Below, piece by piece: positions 16,943 to 26,977 of a stretch of 64,000 nt of DNA. Location of the stretch: NCBI RefSeq assembly GCF_033110285.1, contig NZ_CP136995.1, positions 1,984,001 through 2,048,000 of the forward strand, in the 5' to 3' direction. Source of the stretch: Ottowia sp. SB7-C50 (GTDB taxonomy: Bacteria > Pseudomonadota > Gammaproteobacteria > Burkholderiales > Burkholderiaceae_C). The position numbers and the translations under genes are program-made. Position 1 is the stretch's first letter. Each line of letters starts with the position of its first letter. The notes under the pieces are model-generated. The model was not told where the DNA came from. It saw only the letters and a program-made list of their open reading frames with translations, and did no database searches.

Positions 16943-19244
16943 ATGAGGCGAATCGACCAGAACCAGCCTGGCTTGTTCGGCGGTGGCGGATTGTATCCCC
17001 GCATCCACACGGCCACGGCCGAGCAGACCGAGCCTTCGGCTGAAACCTGCCCGGCGCGCCAGTTTGCGGACATCGTGATCCGCCGCATGTCGCACCTGCA
17101 GGGCCCCAATGTCTGGACCTACCGCGCCGTGATCGAGGCCGTGGTCGACATCGGTGAGCTTGAGGACTTCCCCTCCAACACGCTTCCCGGCTTCTACCAG
17201 CGGCTGACCGGCTGGCTGCCCGGCCTGATCGAGCACCGCTGCAGCGTCGGCCGGCGCGGCGGCTTCCTGATGCGCCTGCGCGACGGCACCTGGCCCGGCC
17301 ACATCCTGGAGCATGTGGCGCTGGAGCTGCAGACGCAGGCCGGCATGAAGACCGGTTTTGGCAAGGCGCGCATGACGCACGAACGCGGCGTCTACAAGGT
17401 CGTCATCCGCACCCGCAACGAGGCCATCGGCAAGCTGGCGCTGACCTCCGCCCGCGACCTGGTCATGGCCGCCATCAACGACAAGCCCTACGACGTGGCC
17501 GCCACCATCGCCAAACTGACCGACATGGTCGACCGCCAGTGCCTGGGCCCCAGCACCGCCTGCATCGTGGACGCCGCCAACGAGCGCGACATCCCCGCCA
17601 TCCGCCTGAACGACGGCAACCTGGTGCAACTGGGGCACGGCGCGGCCCAACGCCGCATCTGGACGGCCGAGACCGACCGCACCAGCGCCATCGCCGAAGG
17701 CATCTCGCGCGACAAGGACCTGACCAAGCAGCTGCTGGCCGCCGCTGGCGTGCCGGTGCCCGAGGGCCGCACCGTCGAATCGGCCGAAGCCGCCTGGGAC
17801 GCGGCCGAGGACATTGGCTTGCCGGTCGTCGTCAAGCCGTCCGACGGCAACCACGCCCGGGGCGTGTCGCTCAACCTCAAGACACGCGATGAAGTGATCC
17901 ATGCCTTCGCCGCAGCGGAGCAGGAAGGCTCCGAGGTGATCGTCGAGCGCTTCATCCCCGGCCAGGAGCATCGCCTGCTGGTGGTGGGCGGCAAGGTCGT
18001 GGCCGCCACGCGCGGCGAAATCATCCGCGTCGGCGGCGATGGCAAGTCTTCCATCGCCCAGCTGATCGATACCCAGGTCAACACCGACCCGCGCCGCGGC
18101 GAGGAAGAGCACCTGCCGCTCGAAACCCTGCGCGCCAACGACCCCGTGCTGCTGTTGCTGCTGCAGCGCCAGGGCCTGACACCCGACAGCGTGCTGCCGC
18201 GTGGCGAATCCGCCGTGGTGCAGCGCACCGGCAACATGGCCATCGACGTGACCGGCCAGGTGCACCCCGACATTGCCGAACAGATGGCGCTGGCCGCCCG
18301 CGTGGTCGGGCTGGACATTGCCGGCATCGACCTGGTGGTGGAAGACATCGCCCAGCCGCTGGCCCCCCCAGGGCGGCGCCATCGTCGAAGTCAACGCCGG
18401 CCCAGGCTTGCTGATGCACCTGAAACCGGCTGTGGGCCGGGCGCAGCCGGTGGGCGAGGCCATCGCCAGCCACCTGTTCCCGCCGGGCGCATCGGGGCGC
18501 ATCCCCATCGTCGGCATCGTCGGTGACGGGCAAAGCTCGCTGGCGGCGCGGCTGACCGGCACGCTGATCCAGCTGCACGGCCTCAACGCCGCCACGGCCT
18601 GCCGTGACGGCCTGTTCCTGGGCAAACGCCAGCTGGCCGCGGCCGACGCGCTGGGCCACGAGGCCTGCGAACGCATGCTGATCAACCGCACGGTGCAGGC
18701 GGCGGTGTTCGAGACTTCGCCCCGCCACATCCTGACCGAAGGCCTGCCCTACGACCGCTGCCAGATCGGCGTGGTCATGGCCATGCCCGGCCCGCAGGGG
18801 CTGGAAGACCAGTACATCACCGACGCCGAACAGATGCCCAACGTGGTCCGCACCCAGGTCGACGTGGTGCTGCCGCAAGGCGCGTCGGTGCTGAACGCCG
18901 ACGACGCCCACGTGCTGGAACTGGCCGATTACAGCGACGGCGAGGTGGTGCTCTACAGCCTCGACCCCGCCAGCGAAGCGCTCGCCGCGCACCGCGGCCG
19001 CAAGGGGCGCGCCGTATTCGCCCGCGGCGACGCCATCGTGCTGGCCAGCGGCGCCGAAGAAACCCTGCTGCTGCAGTTGCACAGCCCGGATTTCTCTGCC
19101 CTGTCGGCCAACCTGCCTGCCGATGTGCGGCCGCATGTGCTGGCTGCGGTGGCCACGGCCTGGGCGCTCGGCATCCCGGCGGATCTGATCCGCGCCGGTT
19201 TGTTGCGATTCGGTGAAATTCAGTCGGCCGCGGCTGTCCACTGA
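16943..19244 (+). CDS. Cyanophycin synthetase-like protein CphA' (frameshifted)
   Basis: About 766 residues after correcting one base. N-terminal domain (MSHLQGPNVWTYRAVIEAVV, GELEDFPSN), then an ATP-grasp domain with SRDKDLTKQLLAAAGVPVPEG, VVVKPSDGNHARGVSLN and IVEVNAGPGLLMHL, then a Mur-ligase-like domain. The latter's ATP loop, GTNGKTT in CphA, reads GIVGDGQSSLAARL here, so the Lys is lost and the ligase site that adds arginine is probably dead. The C-terminus is also shorter than in CphA. The frame breaks in the C7 run at 18363-18369; six C restore the conserved reading. A two-gene order cphA'-cphA is known in Cupriavidus and relatives. The CphA' role is not settled; a helper subunit or dipeptide-using variant is possible. 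Confidence 0.85.
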
Positions 19245-19296
19245 TTCGCACGCTCGTCCGTTGCATCTCTCAGTTGCACTGTCTTTAGGACATTTC

Positions 19297-21969
19297 ATGG
19301 AAGTCACCCGCATTCGCGCCCTGCGCGGTCCCAACCTGTGGAGCCGCCATACAGCCATCGAGGCTGTCGTCACCTGCGACGGCGCCGAGCGCGATCTGCG
19401 CACCACGCCCGCCTTCGAAAAGCGGCTGCGTGAGCTGTTTCCCTCCGTGGGCGGGCTGCATGCCAACAAGCCCAGCACCCCCATTTCGATGGCACACGCG
19501 CTGGAGCTGACCGCGCTGGCGCTGCAGGCCGAGGCCGGTTGCCCGGTCACCTTCAGCCGCACCACCCCGACCGAGATCGAAGGCACCTTCCAGGTCGCCG
19601 TGCAGTACACCGAAGAAGCCGTCGGTCGCCTGGCCTTTGAAAAAGCCCAGCAGCTGTGCCGCGCCGCCGCCGACGGCGGCAGCTTTGACCTGGCCGGCAC
19701 GCTGGCCGAATTGCGCGAGCTGGACGAAGACGAGCGCCTGGGCCCGTCCACCGGCGCCATCGTCGACGCCGCCGTGCAGCGCGGCATCCCGTTCAAGCGG
19801 CTGACCAGCGGCAGCCTGGTGCAGCTGGGCTGGGGCAGCCAGCAGCGCCGCATCCAGGCGGCCGAGGTCGACGGCACCAGCGCCATCGCCGAAGCCATCG
19901 CCCAGGACAAGGACCTGACCAAGAAGCTGCTGCACTCCGCCGGCGTGCCGGTGCCGATGGGCCGCCCCGTCACCGACCTGGAAGACGCCTGGGCCGCTGC
20001 GCAGGAGATCGGCCTGCCCGTGGTCGTGAAGCCGCAGGACGGCAACCAGGGCAAGGGCGTCACGGTGGGCATCATCGACCGCCAACATTTTGAAATCGGC
20101 TACCGCGCCGCGTCGGAATACGGCGCCGTGATGGTCGAGCGCTACCTGCCCGGCCACGACTTCCGCCTGCTGGTGGTGGGCAACAAGCTGGTGGCCGCCG
20201 CCCGGCGCGACCCGCCACTGGTCATCGGCGATGGCCAGCACACGGTGCGCGAACTGGTGGCCGAGGTCAACCTAGACCCCCGTCGCGGCGAAGGCCACGG
20301 CACCTCGCTGACCAAGATCCGCATCGACGCCATTGCCGAGGCGCGCCTGGCCGCGCAAGGCTTCACGCCCGACAGCGTGCCGGCCAAGGGCCAGCGCGTG
20401 GTGCTGCGCAACAACGCCAACCTGTCTACCGGCGGCACCGCCACCGACGTGACCGACAGCGTGCACCCCGAAGTCGCCGCGCGCGCCATCGAGGCCGCGC
20501 AGACCGTGGGCCTCGATATCTGCGGCGTCGACGTGGTGTGCGAAACCGTCATCAAGCCGCTGGAAGAACAGAACGGCGGCATCGTCGAAGTCAATGCCGC
20601 GCCCGGCCTGCGCATGCACATCAGCCCCTCGTTCGGCAAGGGCCGCGACGTCGGCGGCGCCGTGATGGACCTGATGTACCCCGATGGCGGCAACGGCCGC
20701 GTGCCGGTCATCGCCGTCACGGGCACCAATGGCAAGACCACCACGGTCCGCCTCACGGCGCACCTGCTCAAGGCCAACGGCCTGCGCGTGGGCATGACCA
20801 ACACCGACGGCGTGTACGTCAACGGCCGCCAGATCGATTCGGGCGACTGCTCCGGCCCGCGCAGCGCGCGCAACGTGCTGGCGCACCCCGACGTGGACGC
20901 CGCCGTGCTGGAAACCGCGCGCGGCGGCCTGTTGCGCGAAGGCCTGGCGTTCGACCAGTGCGACGTCGCCATCGTCACCAACCTGGGCGGCGGCGACCAC
21001 CTGGGCCTGAACTACATCACCACGCTGGAAGACCTGAAGGTGCTCAAGCGCGTGATCGTGCTGAATGTGGCGCCCACCGGCACCGCCGTGCTCAACGCCG
21101 CCGACCCGGCGGTCGTCGCGATGGCGCCGCACTGCCCCGGCAAGGTCACTTTCTTCGCACAGGACGGCCACCACCCCGTCATTGCCACGCACATGGCGCA
21201 GGGCAAGCGCGTGGTGTTCGTCGATCGCGGCGACATCGTCTGCGTCGAGGACGGCTTCATGAAGCGCCTGCCGCTGGCGCGCGTGCCGCTGACGCGCAAG
21301 GGCGTGCTCGGCTTCCAGGTTGAGAACTGCATGGCCTCGGTGGCCGCCGCCTGGGCGATTGGCACGCCGTGGGAAGCCATCCAGAAAGGCCTGGCCACGT
21401 TCATCAGCGACCTGCACGGCGTGCCCGGGCGCTTCAACGTGTTCGACCACGCGGGCGCCACCGTGATCGCCGACTACGGCCACAACCCGGACGCCATCGC
21501 CGCGCTGGTGGCGGGCGTGCAGAACATGCCTGCGCGCCGCCGCTCGGTGGTGATCAGCGGCGCGGGCGACCGGCGCGACGAGGACATTCGCGGCCAGACA
21601 CGCATCCTGGGCGCGGCTTTCGACGACGTGATCCTGTACCAGGACGCCTGCCAGCGCGGCCGCGCCGACGGCGAAGTGCTGGGCCTGCTGCGCCAGGGGC
21701 TGGAAGGCGCCACGCGCACCCGGCACGTCGAAGAAATCCACGGCGAACTCGCCGCGATCGACCGCGCCCTGGGCCAGCTCAAGTCGGGCGACCTGTGCCT
21801 CGTGCTGATCGACCAGGTCGAAGAAGCGTTGGCACACATCCAGCAGCGCGTGGATGAAGCCAACCTTGCTCAAGCCAAGCCGGCCAGCCCGCGCAAATCG
21901 GCCACGCGCAGCGCGCGGCCCAAGCGCAGCAAGGCGACCACCACCGTGGCGCTGGGCCTGCGCCTCTGA
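19297..21969 (+). CDS. cphA: Cyanophycin synthetase CphA
   Basis: 890 residues, normal for CphA1. N-terminal domain from MEVTRIRALRGPNLWSRH; ATP-grasp domain (QDKDLTKKLLHSAGVPVPMG, VVVKPQDGNQGKGVTVGI, VEVNAAPGLRMHISPSFGKG) that adds aspartate to the backbone; Mur-ligase-like domain with an intact ATP loop GTNGKTT at residues 476-482 that adds arginine to the side chain; HNPDAI and VISGAGDRRDED near the end. It makes multi-L-arginyl-poly-L-aspartate without a ribosome, a nitrogen and carbon store. The C-terminus is a Lys/Arg/Ala-rich tail. ATG 19297 was chosen because it begins the conserved MEVTRIR. It follows cphA' by 52 bases. No cyanophycinase gene is in the window. Confidence 0.97.
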   Translation: MEVTRIRALRGPNLWSRHTAIEAVVTCDGAERDLRTTPAFEKRLRELFPSVGGLHANKPSTPISMAHALELTALALQAEAGCPVTFSRTTPTEIEGTFQVAVQYTEEAVGRLAFEKAQQLCRAAADGGSFDLAGTLAELRELDEDERLGPSTGAIVDAAVQRGIPFKRLTSGSLVQLGWGSQQRRIQAAEVDGTSAIAEAIAQDKDLTKKLLHSAGVPVPMGRPVTDLEDAWAAAQEIGLPVVVKPQDGNQGKGVTVGIIDRQHFEIGYRAASEYGAVMVERYLPGHDFRLLVVGNKLVAAARRDPPLVIGDGQHTVRELVAEVNLDPRRGEGHGTSLTKIRIDAIAEARLAAQGFTPDSVPAKGQRVVLRNNANLSTGGTATDVTDSVHPEVAARAIEAAQTVGLDICGVDVVCETVIKPLEEQNGGIVEVNAAPGLRMHISPSFGKGRDVGGAVMDLMYPDGGNGRVPVIAVTGTNGKTTTVRLTAHLLKANGLRVGMTNTDGVYVNGRQIDSGDCSGPRSARNVLAHPDVDAAVLETARGGLLREGLAFDQCDVAIVTNLGGGDHLGLNYITTLEDLKVLKRVIVLNVAPTGTAVLNAADPAVVAMAPHCPGKVTFFAQDGHHPVIATHMAQGKRVVFVDRGDIVCVEDGFMKRLPLARVPLTRKGVLGFQVENCMASVAAAWAIGTPWEAIQKGLATFISDLHGVPGRFNVFDHAGATVIADYGHNPDAIAALVAGVQNMPARRRSVVISGAGDRRDEDIRGQTRILGAAFDDVILYQDACQRGRADGEVLGLLRQGLEGATRTRHVEEIHGELAAIDRALGQLKSGDLCLVLIDQVEEALAHIQQRVDEANLAQAKPASPRKSATRSARPKRSKATTTVALGLRL

Positions 21970-21994
21970 CCGGCGCGCTTGTCTGCCACCCGCA

Positions 21995-22020
21995 AAAAAG
22001 CCCGCGCAAGCGGGCTTTTT
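21995..22020. terminator. Bidirectional terminator between cphA and nitronate monooxygenase
   Basis: AAAAAGCCCGC, loop GCAA, GCGGGCTTTTT: an 11-base symmetrical stem with A and T tracts, so it can end both convergent transcripts. Confidence 0.9.
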
Positions 22021-22042
22021 GCTGGGCAATGCTGCCGCGCGA

Positions 22043-23011
22043 TCAGAGCGCCAGACGCTGCCGCGCTTCGGCGTACTCGCGCTTCAGGCGAGCAATCAGC
22101 TCGGCCGCGGGCACCACCTGCTTGATGGCGCCAATGCCCTGCCCGCAACCCCAGATGTCCTTCCACGCCTTGGCGGCGCGCGCGTCGCCACCGGCGGTGC
22201 CGAAGTTCATCTTGCTCGGGTCGCTCTGCGGCAGGTTGTCCGGGTCCATGCCGGCGTTGCGGATGCTGCCCTTGAGGTAGTTGCCCAGCACGCCGGTGTA
22301 GAAGTTGCTGTAGACGATGTCGTCCGAATCGCTCTCGCAGATCATCCGCTTGTAGTCATCGACGGCGCGCGCCTCGTCGGTGGCGATGAAGGCCGAACCG
22401 ATGTAGGCCAGGTCGGCCCCACATGCCTGCGCCGCCAGGATGGCGCCGCCCGAGGCGATGGCGCCCGACAGCGCCACCGGGCCATCGAACCATTCACGGA
22501 TTTCCTGCACCATGGCAAACGGGCTCTTGGCGCTGGCGTGGCCGCCGGCGCCGGCCGCCACGGGGATCAGGCCGTCGGCGCCCTTCTCGATCGCCTTGTG
22601 CGCGAACACGTTGTTGATGACGTCGTGCATCACGATGCCGCCCCAGCTGTGCACGGCCTGGTTCACGTCCTCTCGGGCGCCCAGGCTGGTGATGATGATG
22701 GGCACCTTGTACTTGGCGCACAGCTGCATGTCGTGCTCGAGCCGGTCGTTGCTCTTGTGCACGATCTGGTTGATGGCAAAGGGCGCGGCGGGGTTGTCGG
22801 GGTTCGCCTTGTCCCAGGCGGCCAGCGCCTCGGTGATCTCGGCCAGCCATTCGTCCAGCTGCTCGGCCGGGCGTGCATTGAGCGCGGGCATGGAGCCGAC
22901 CACGCCGGACGTGCATTGGGCGATCACCAGCTTGGGGTTGCTGATGATGAACAGCGGCGAGCCGATGACGGGAAACTTCAGTTGCTTCAGGACGGGCGGC
23001 AGTTTGGACAT
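22043..23011 (-). CDS. Nitronate monooxygenase / 2-nitropropane dioxygenase family protein
   Basis: 322-residue TIM-barrel FMN protein. Seen: PVIGSPLFIISNPKLVIAQ at the start, ADGLIPVAAGAGGHAS with the catalytic-region His of class I-like members, VALSGAIASGGAILAAQACGADLAYIGSAF for phosphate binding of FMN. It oxidises alkyl nitronates such as propionate 3-nitronate, or acts on another flavin substrate; the family is broad and some members are enoyl reductases. It lies downstream of an acyl-CoA dehydrogenase on the same strand, separated by a family A repeat, so it may be cotranscribed. Confidence 0.88.
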   Translation of the reverse strand: MSKLPPVLKQLKFPVIGSPLFIISNPKLVIAQCTSGVVGSMPALNARPAEQLDEWLAEITEALAAWDKANPDNPAAPFAINQIVHKSNDRLEHDMQLCAKYKVPIIITSLGAREDVNQAVHSWGGIVMHDVINNVFAHKAIEKGADGLIPVAAGAGGHASAKSPFAMVQEIREWFDGPVALSGAIASGGAILAAQACGADLAYIGSAFIATDEARAVDDYKRMICESDSDDIVYSNFYTGVLGNYLKGSIRNAGMDPDNLPQSDPSKMNFGTAGGDARAAKAWKDIWGCGQGIGAIKQVVPAAELIARLKREYAEARQRLAL

Positions 23012-23036
23012 GGTGGATTTTTCCGTTGCGATCTGG

Positions 23037-23105
23037 AAAATATTAACGAAAACAGCCTTCTGCGCCTGTCGCGCAAGCGCAGAACGCTATTAAATGAGTA
23101 GCAAT
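23037..23105 (-). repeat. Family A palindromic repeat, copy 4
   Basis: AAAACAGCCTTCTGCGCCTG and GCAAGCGCAGAACGCTATTA arms with AT-rich borders. It fills the gap between the acyl-CoA dehydrogenase stop (23109) and the nitronate monooxygenase start. Confidence 0.8.
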
Positions 23106-23108
23106 CGA

Positions 23109-24896
23109 TCAGAAGGCTTCGAGCGCCAGCGCGGTCACGCTGTCCGCGCCGTCGACGATGGCATCGCGCACGCCCGGCACGCGCGTCAGGATGTGGTCGG
23201 CGTAGAAGCGCGCGGTGGCGATCTTGGCGGTCATGAAAGCCACGTCCTGCCCGGCGGCCAGCTGCTTTTCGGCCGCCATCAGCGCGCGGCCCAGTTGCCA
23301 GCCGGCCACCAGGTTGCCGGTCAGCAGCAGGTAGGGCACGCTGCCCGCATAGGCGGCGTTCGGGTCGGCCTTGGATTGCGCAGCGATGAAATCGACCACG
23401 TCGATGAAGGCTTCGCGCGCGGCCTTCAGGCGCTTGGCGACGGCCTTGGCGTTGTCGCTGCCGGCGGCCAGTTCCTTCTCGGTCGCCTCGATCTGGCTGG
23501 CGATGGCCTTGGCCGTCTGCCCGCCGTCGCGCGCCGTCTTGCGGCCGACCAGGTCATTGGCCTGGATGGCGGTGGTGCCTTCGTAGATGGTCAGGATCTT
23601 GGCGTCGCGGTAGTACTGCGCGGCACCGGTTTCCTCGATGAAGCCCATGCCACCGTGCACCTGCACGCCCAGGTCGGTGGCTTCCAGGCTCATCTCGGTG
23701 CTGTAGCCCTTGACCAGCGGCACCATGAATTCGTAGAAGGTCTGGTTCTGGCGGCGCACCTCGGCATCCGGATGGTGGTGCGCGGCGTCGTAGGCCGCCG
23801 CCGCGGTGCTGGCCATGGCGCGGCAGCCTTCGGTCAGCGCGCGCATCGTCATCAGCATGCGTCGCACGTCGGGGTGGTGGATGATGGTGGCGGCGCCCTT
23901 TACGCTGCCGTCGACCGGGCGGCTCTGCACGCGGTCGTTGGCGTACTGCACCGCCTTCTGGTAAGCGCGCTCGGCAATAGCGATGCCCTGCACGCCGACG
24001 GCGTAGCGCGCGGCGTTCATCATGATGAACATGTACTCTAGGCCGCGGTTTTCCTCACCCACCAGATAGCCGATAGCGCCGCCGTGGTCACCATACTGCA
24101 GCACGGCCGTGGGGCTGGCCTTGATGCCCATCTTGTGTTCGATGCTGACGCAGTAGACGTCGTTGCGGTCACCCAGGCTGCCGTCTTGGTTGACCATGAA
24201 CTTGGGCACCACGAACAGGCTGATGCCCTTGACGCCCTCGGGCGCGCCCGACACGCGGGCCAGCACCAGGTGGACAATGTTGTCCGCCATGTCGTGCTCG
24301 CCGTAGGTGATGAAGATCTTGGTGCCGAAGACACGATAGGTGCCGTCGGGCTGCGGTTCGGCACGGGTGCGCACGGCCGCCAGATCGCTGCCGGCCTGCG
24401 GCTCGGTCAGGTTCATGGTGCCGGTCCATTCGCCGGAAATCAGCTTCTCCAGATAGGTCGACTTGAGCTCGTCGCCGCCCGCCGTCAGCAGTGCCTCGAT
24501 GGCGCCGTCGGTCAACAGCGGGCACAGCGCGAAGCTGAGGTTGGCCGAATTCAGGATTTCGCCGCAGGCGGCGCCAATGGTCTTGGGCAGGCCCTGGCCA
24601 CCAAAGTCGGCCGGGTGCTGCAGGCCCTGCCAGCCACCTTCGGTGTATTGCTGATAAGCCTCCTTGAAGCCCTTGCTGGTGGTGACCGAAGTGCCCGAAT
24701 GGCTGGACGGCGCCTTGTCGGCGTCGGCGTTCAGCGGCGCCACCACTTCCTCGTTGAAGCGCGCGCACTCTTCCAGCACGGCCTGCGCGGTCTCCTGGCC
24801 CGCATCCTCGAAGCCCGGGATCTTGGCGATTTCATCGATCCGCGCCAGATGTTCGATGTTGAACATCATGTCCTTGACGGGGGCCTTGTAGCTCAT
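23109..24896 (-). CDS. Acyl-CoA dehydrogenase with C-terminal extension
   Basis: 595 residues, the length of the subgroup with an extra C-terminal domain (includes DmdC-type 3-methylthiopropanoyl-CoA dehydrogenases and several long or unusual acyl-CoA dehydrogenases). Seen: MNLTEPQAGSD for FAD and substrate, FGTKIFITYGEHDMADNIVH, HGGMGFIEE, and ILTIYEGTTAIQANDLVGRK with the Glu catalytic base. The C-terminal helical part runs from about 480 to 595. It follows etfB-etfA on the same strand, so electrons pass straight to that ETF pair, but a terminator between etfA and this gene suggests partial uncoupling. Substrate undetermined. Confidence 0.93.
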   Translation of the reverse strand: MSYKAPVKDMMFNIEHLARIDEIAKIPGFEDAGQETAQAVLEECARFNEEVVAPLNADADKAPSSHSGTSVTTSKGFKEAYQQYTEGGWQGLQHPADFGGQGLPKTIGAACGEILNSANLSFALCPLLTDGAIEALLTAGGDELKSTYLEKLISGEWTGTMNLTEPQAGSDLAAVRTRAEPQPDGTYRVFGTKIFITYGEHDMADNIVHLVLARVSGAPEGVKGISLFVVPKFMVNQDGSLGDRNDVYCVSIEHKMGIKASPTAVLQYGDHGGAIGYLVGEENRGLEYMFIMMNAARYAVGVQGIAIAERAYQKAVQYANDRVQSRPVDGSVKGAATIIHHPDVRRMLMTMRALTEGCRAMASTAAAAYDAAHHHPDAEVRRQNQTFYEFMVPLVKGYSTEMSLEATDLGVQVHGGMGFIEETGAAQYYRDAKILTIYEGTTAIQANDLVGRKTARDGGQTAKAIASQIEATEKELAAGSDNAKAVAKRLKAAREAFIDVVDFIAAQSKADPNAAYAGSVPYLLLTGNLVAGWQLGRALMAAEKQLAAGQDVAFMTAKIATARFYADHILTRVPGVRDAIVDGADSVTALALEAF

Positions 24897-24920
24897 GGTT
24901 CGCTCCTCACACAGATTTCT

Positions 24921-24954
24921 TCAAAAAAGAAAGGGCATCGCACGCGATGCCCTT
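24921..24954 (-). terminator. Rho-independent terminator after etfA
   Basis: Read on the minus strand: AAGGGCATCGC paired perfectly with GCGATGCCCTT around a two-base gap, followed by TTTCTTTTTT. It lies 38 bases past the etfA stop and before the acyl-CoA dehydrogenase start. Confidence 0.85.
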
Positions 24955-24991
24955 GCAAGATGGCAGGCTGCGCCAGACGGCGCGCGCCGGA

Positions 24992-25924
24992 TCAAAGGGC
25001 CTTGACCAGTTCAGGCACGGCCGTGAACAGATCGGCCTCCAGGCCGTAGTCGGCCACGCTGAAGATCGGCGCCTCGGGGTCCTTGTTGATGGCCACGATG
25101 ACCTTGCTGTCCTTCATGCCCGCCAGGTGCTGGATGGCGCCCGAAATGCCAGCGGCAATGTACAGCTGCGGCGCCACGATCTTGCCGGTCTGGCCGACCT
25201 GCAGGTCGTTGGGCGCGTAGCCGGCGTCCACCGCGGCGCGGCTGGCGCCGATGGCGGCGCCCAGCTTGTCGGCCAGGGGGGTAATGACTTCCGTGAACTT
25301 TTCGGCGCTGCCCAGCGCGCGGCCGCCGGACACGACGATCTTGGCCGCCGTCAGTTCGGGCCGGTCGTTCTTGGCGATTTCCTGGCCGACGAAGCTGCTC
25401 TTGCCGCTGTCGGCGGTGGCCTGGGCGGTTTCAACCGCCGCGCTGCCGCCGCTGGCGGCTGCCGCGTCGAAACCGGTGGTGCGCACGGTGATGACCTTGG
25501 TGGCATCGCCGCTTTGCACCACGGCAATGGCGTTGCCGGCGTAGATGGGGCGCTCGAAGGTATCGGCGCTGTCGACCTTGGTGATGTCGCTGATCTGCGC
25601 GACGTCGAGCTTGGCGGCGACGCGCGGAGCGACGTTCTTGCCGCTGGCGGTGGCCGGGAACAGGATGTGGCTGTAGCTGCCGGCCAGGGCCAGCACCTGC
25701 GCGGCCACGTTTTCGGCCAGGCCGTGGGCGAAGGCTTCGCCGTCGGCGTGGATCACCTTGCTGACGCCAGCGATCTGGCTGGCGGCCTGCGCGGCGGCGC
25801 CGGCGTTGTGGCCGGCCACGAGCACGTGGACATCACCGCCGCAGGCAGCGGCGGCGGTGACGGTGTTGAGGGTGGCGGGCTTGATGCTGGCGTTGTCGTG
25901 TTCGGCAATGACGAGTGCGGTCAT
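24992..25924 (-). CDS. etfA: Electron transfer flavoprotein alpha subunit
   Basis: 310 residues. The N-terminal domain starts [20 protein letters not shown]. The C-terminal FAD-binding domain has [49 protein letters not shown], and [20 protein letters not shown], the ETF-alpha signature. With EtfB it carries electrons from acyl-CoA dehydrogenases to ETF-ubiquinone oxidoreductase. It follows etfB after a family B repeat and precedes an acyl-CoA dehydrogenase. No anomaly seen. Confidence 0.98.
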   Translation of the reverse strand: MTALVIAEHDNASIKPATLNTVTAAAACGGDVHVLVAGHNAGAAAQAASQIAGVSKVIHADGEAFAHGLAENVAAQVLALAGSYSHILFPATASGKNVAPRVAAKLDVAQISDITKVDSADTFERPIYAGNAIAVVQSGDATKVITVRTTGFDAAAASGGSAAVETAQATADSGKSSFVGQEIAKNDRPELTAAKIVVSGGRALGSAEKFTEVITPLADKLGAAIGASRAAVDAGYAPNDLQVGQTGKIVAPQLYIAAGISGAIQHLAGMKDSKVIVAINKDPEAPIFSVADYGLEADLFTAVPELVKAL

Positions 25925-25935
25925 GGTTTGAATCC

Positions 25936-26046
25936 TAGGGGGTCAAGGGGGCGCCGGTCCTTTCCAGGGCACCCGCGGAACTGGCTTTGCCAGGCCGCTG
26001 GGTGCGTCCCCTTGGGGGAAGGTGGCCGGCAGGCCGACTCAGGGGG
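25936..26046 (-). repeat. Family B intercistronic repeat, copy 2
   Basis: On the minus strand it begins at the base after the etfB stop with CCCCCTGAGTCGGCCTGCCG and ends just before etfA. It contains the C-run/G-run hairpin (CCCCCAAGGGG) and a GGCCTGGCAAAGCC hairpin. Confidence 0.75.
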
Positions 26047-26796
26047 TTAGATAACTTTCGCTTCGTTCTTCAGCTTGTCGACCAAGGTCGCCACGTCAGG
26101 CACCTTGATGCCAGCGCCGCGCTTGGGCGGCTCCATCACTTTCAGCGTCTTCAGGCGCGGCTTGACGTCGACGCCCAGGTCCTCGGGCTTGACCACGTCG
26201 AGCTGCTTCTTCTTGGCCTTCATGATGTTGGGCAGCGTGACGTAGCGCGGCTCGTTCAGGCGCAGGTCGGTGGTGACCACCGCCGGCAGCGTGACGGCGA
26301 TGGTTTCCAGGCCGCCGTCGACTTCGCGCGTGACCTGGGCCTTGCCGTCGGCCACTTCGACCTTGCTGGCGAAGGTGGCCTGCGGCAGGTCGGCCAGCGC
26401 GGCCAGCATCTGGCCGGTCTGGTTGGCGTCGTCGTCAATCGCCTGCTTGCCCAGGATGACCAGCTGCGGCTGCTCCTTGTCGACCAGCGCCTTCAGCAGC
26501 TTGGCGACGGCCAGCGGCTGCAGCTCTTCGGCGGTTTCGACCAGGATGCCGCGGTCGGCGCCGATGGCCATGGCGGTGCGCAGCGTTTCCTGCGACTTGG
26601 CATCGCCGCAGGAAACGGCGATGATTTCGGAGACAACACCCTTTTCCTTCAGGCGGACAGCTTCCTCGACGGCGATTTCGTCGAACGGATTCATGCTCAT
26701 CTTGACGTTGGCGATGTCCACGCCGGTCTGGTCGGACTTCACGCGCACTTTCACGTTGTAGTCCACCACGCGCTTGACGGCGACGAGTGCTTTCAT
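26047..26796 (-). CDS. etfB: Electron transfer flavoprotein beta subunit
   Basis: 249 residues, normal length. Starts [20 protein letters not shown]; contains [20 protein letters not shown], the ADP/AMP-binding loop region [33 protein letters not shown] and the conserved ETF-beta end [14 protein letters not shown]. It binds AMP and holds EtfA's FAD in place. The ATG at 26796 was chosen since the protein then begins with the family's MK(A/V)LV; a 21-residue upstream extension lacks family similarity. First gene of the etf operon. Confidence 0.98.
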   Translation of the reverse strand: MKALVAVKRVVDYNVKVRVKSDQTGVDIANVKMSMNPFDEIAVEEAVRLKEKGVVSEIIAVSCGDAKSQETLRTAMAIGADRGILVETAEELQPLAVAKLLKALVDKEQPQLVILGKQAIDDDANQTGQMLAALADLPQATFASKVEVADGKAQVTREVDGGLETIAVTLPAVVTTDLRLNEPRYVTLPNIMKAKKKQLDVVKPEDLGVDVKPRLKTLKVMEPPKRGAGIKVPDVATLVDKLKNEAKVI

Positions 26797-26977
26797 TTCT
26801 GGGAATCTCCTGGGTTGATGTTCTGGCGTCGCGCCGGTCAGGCCCGGCTCGAAAACCATTCTAGTTCAGCGCATCGGCGTGCCGGCCCATCCGTGTGGCA
26901 GGGGGCGCGGCTCAAATCGAACGACCGTGCTTTTTAATTATAGGGTGAGAGGGGGCCTGCGGCGCACACTGTGCAGT

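Noticed and set aside
16860..18730. The ABC transporter reading frame stays open far upstream, opposite cphA'
   Set aside because: The opposite strand encodes the conserved CphA' ATP-grasp domain, and the extension has no recognisable domain. High GC makes long antisense frames common.
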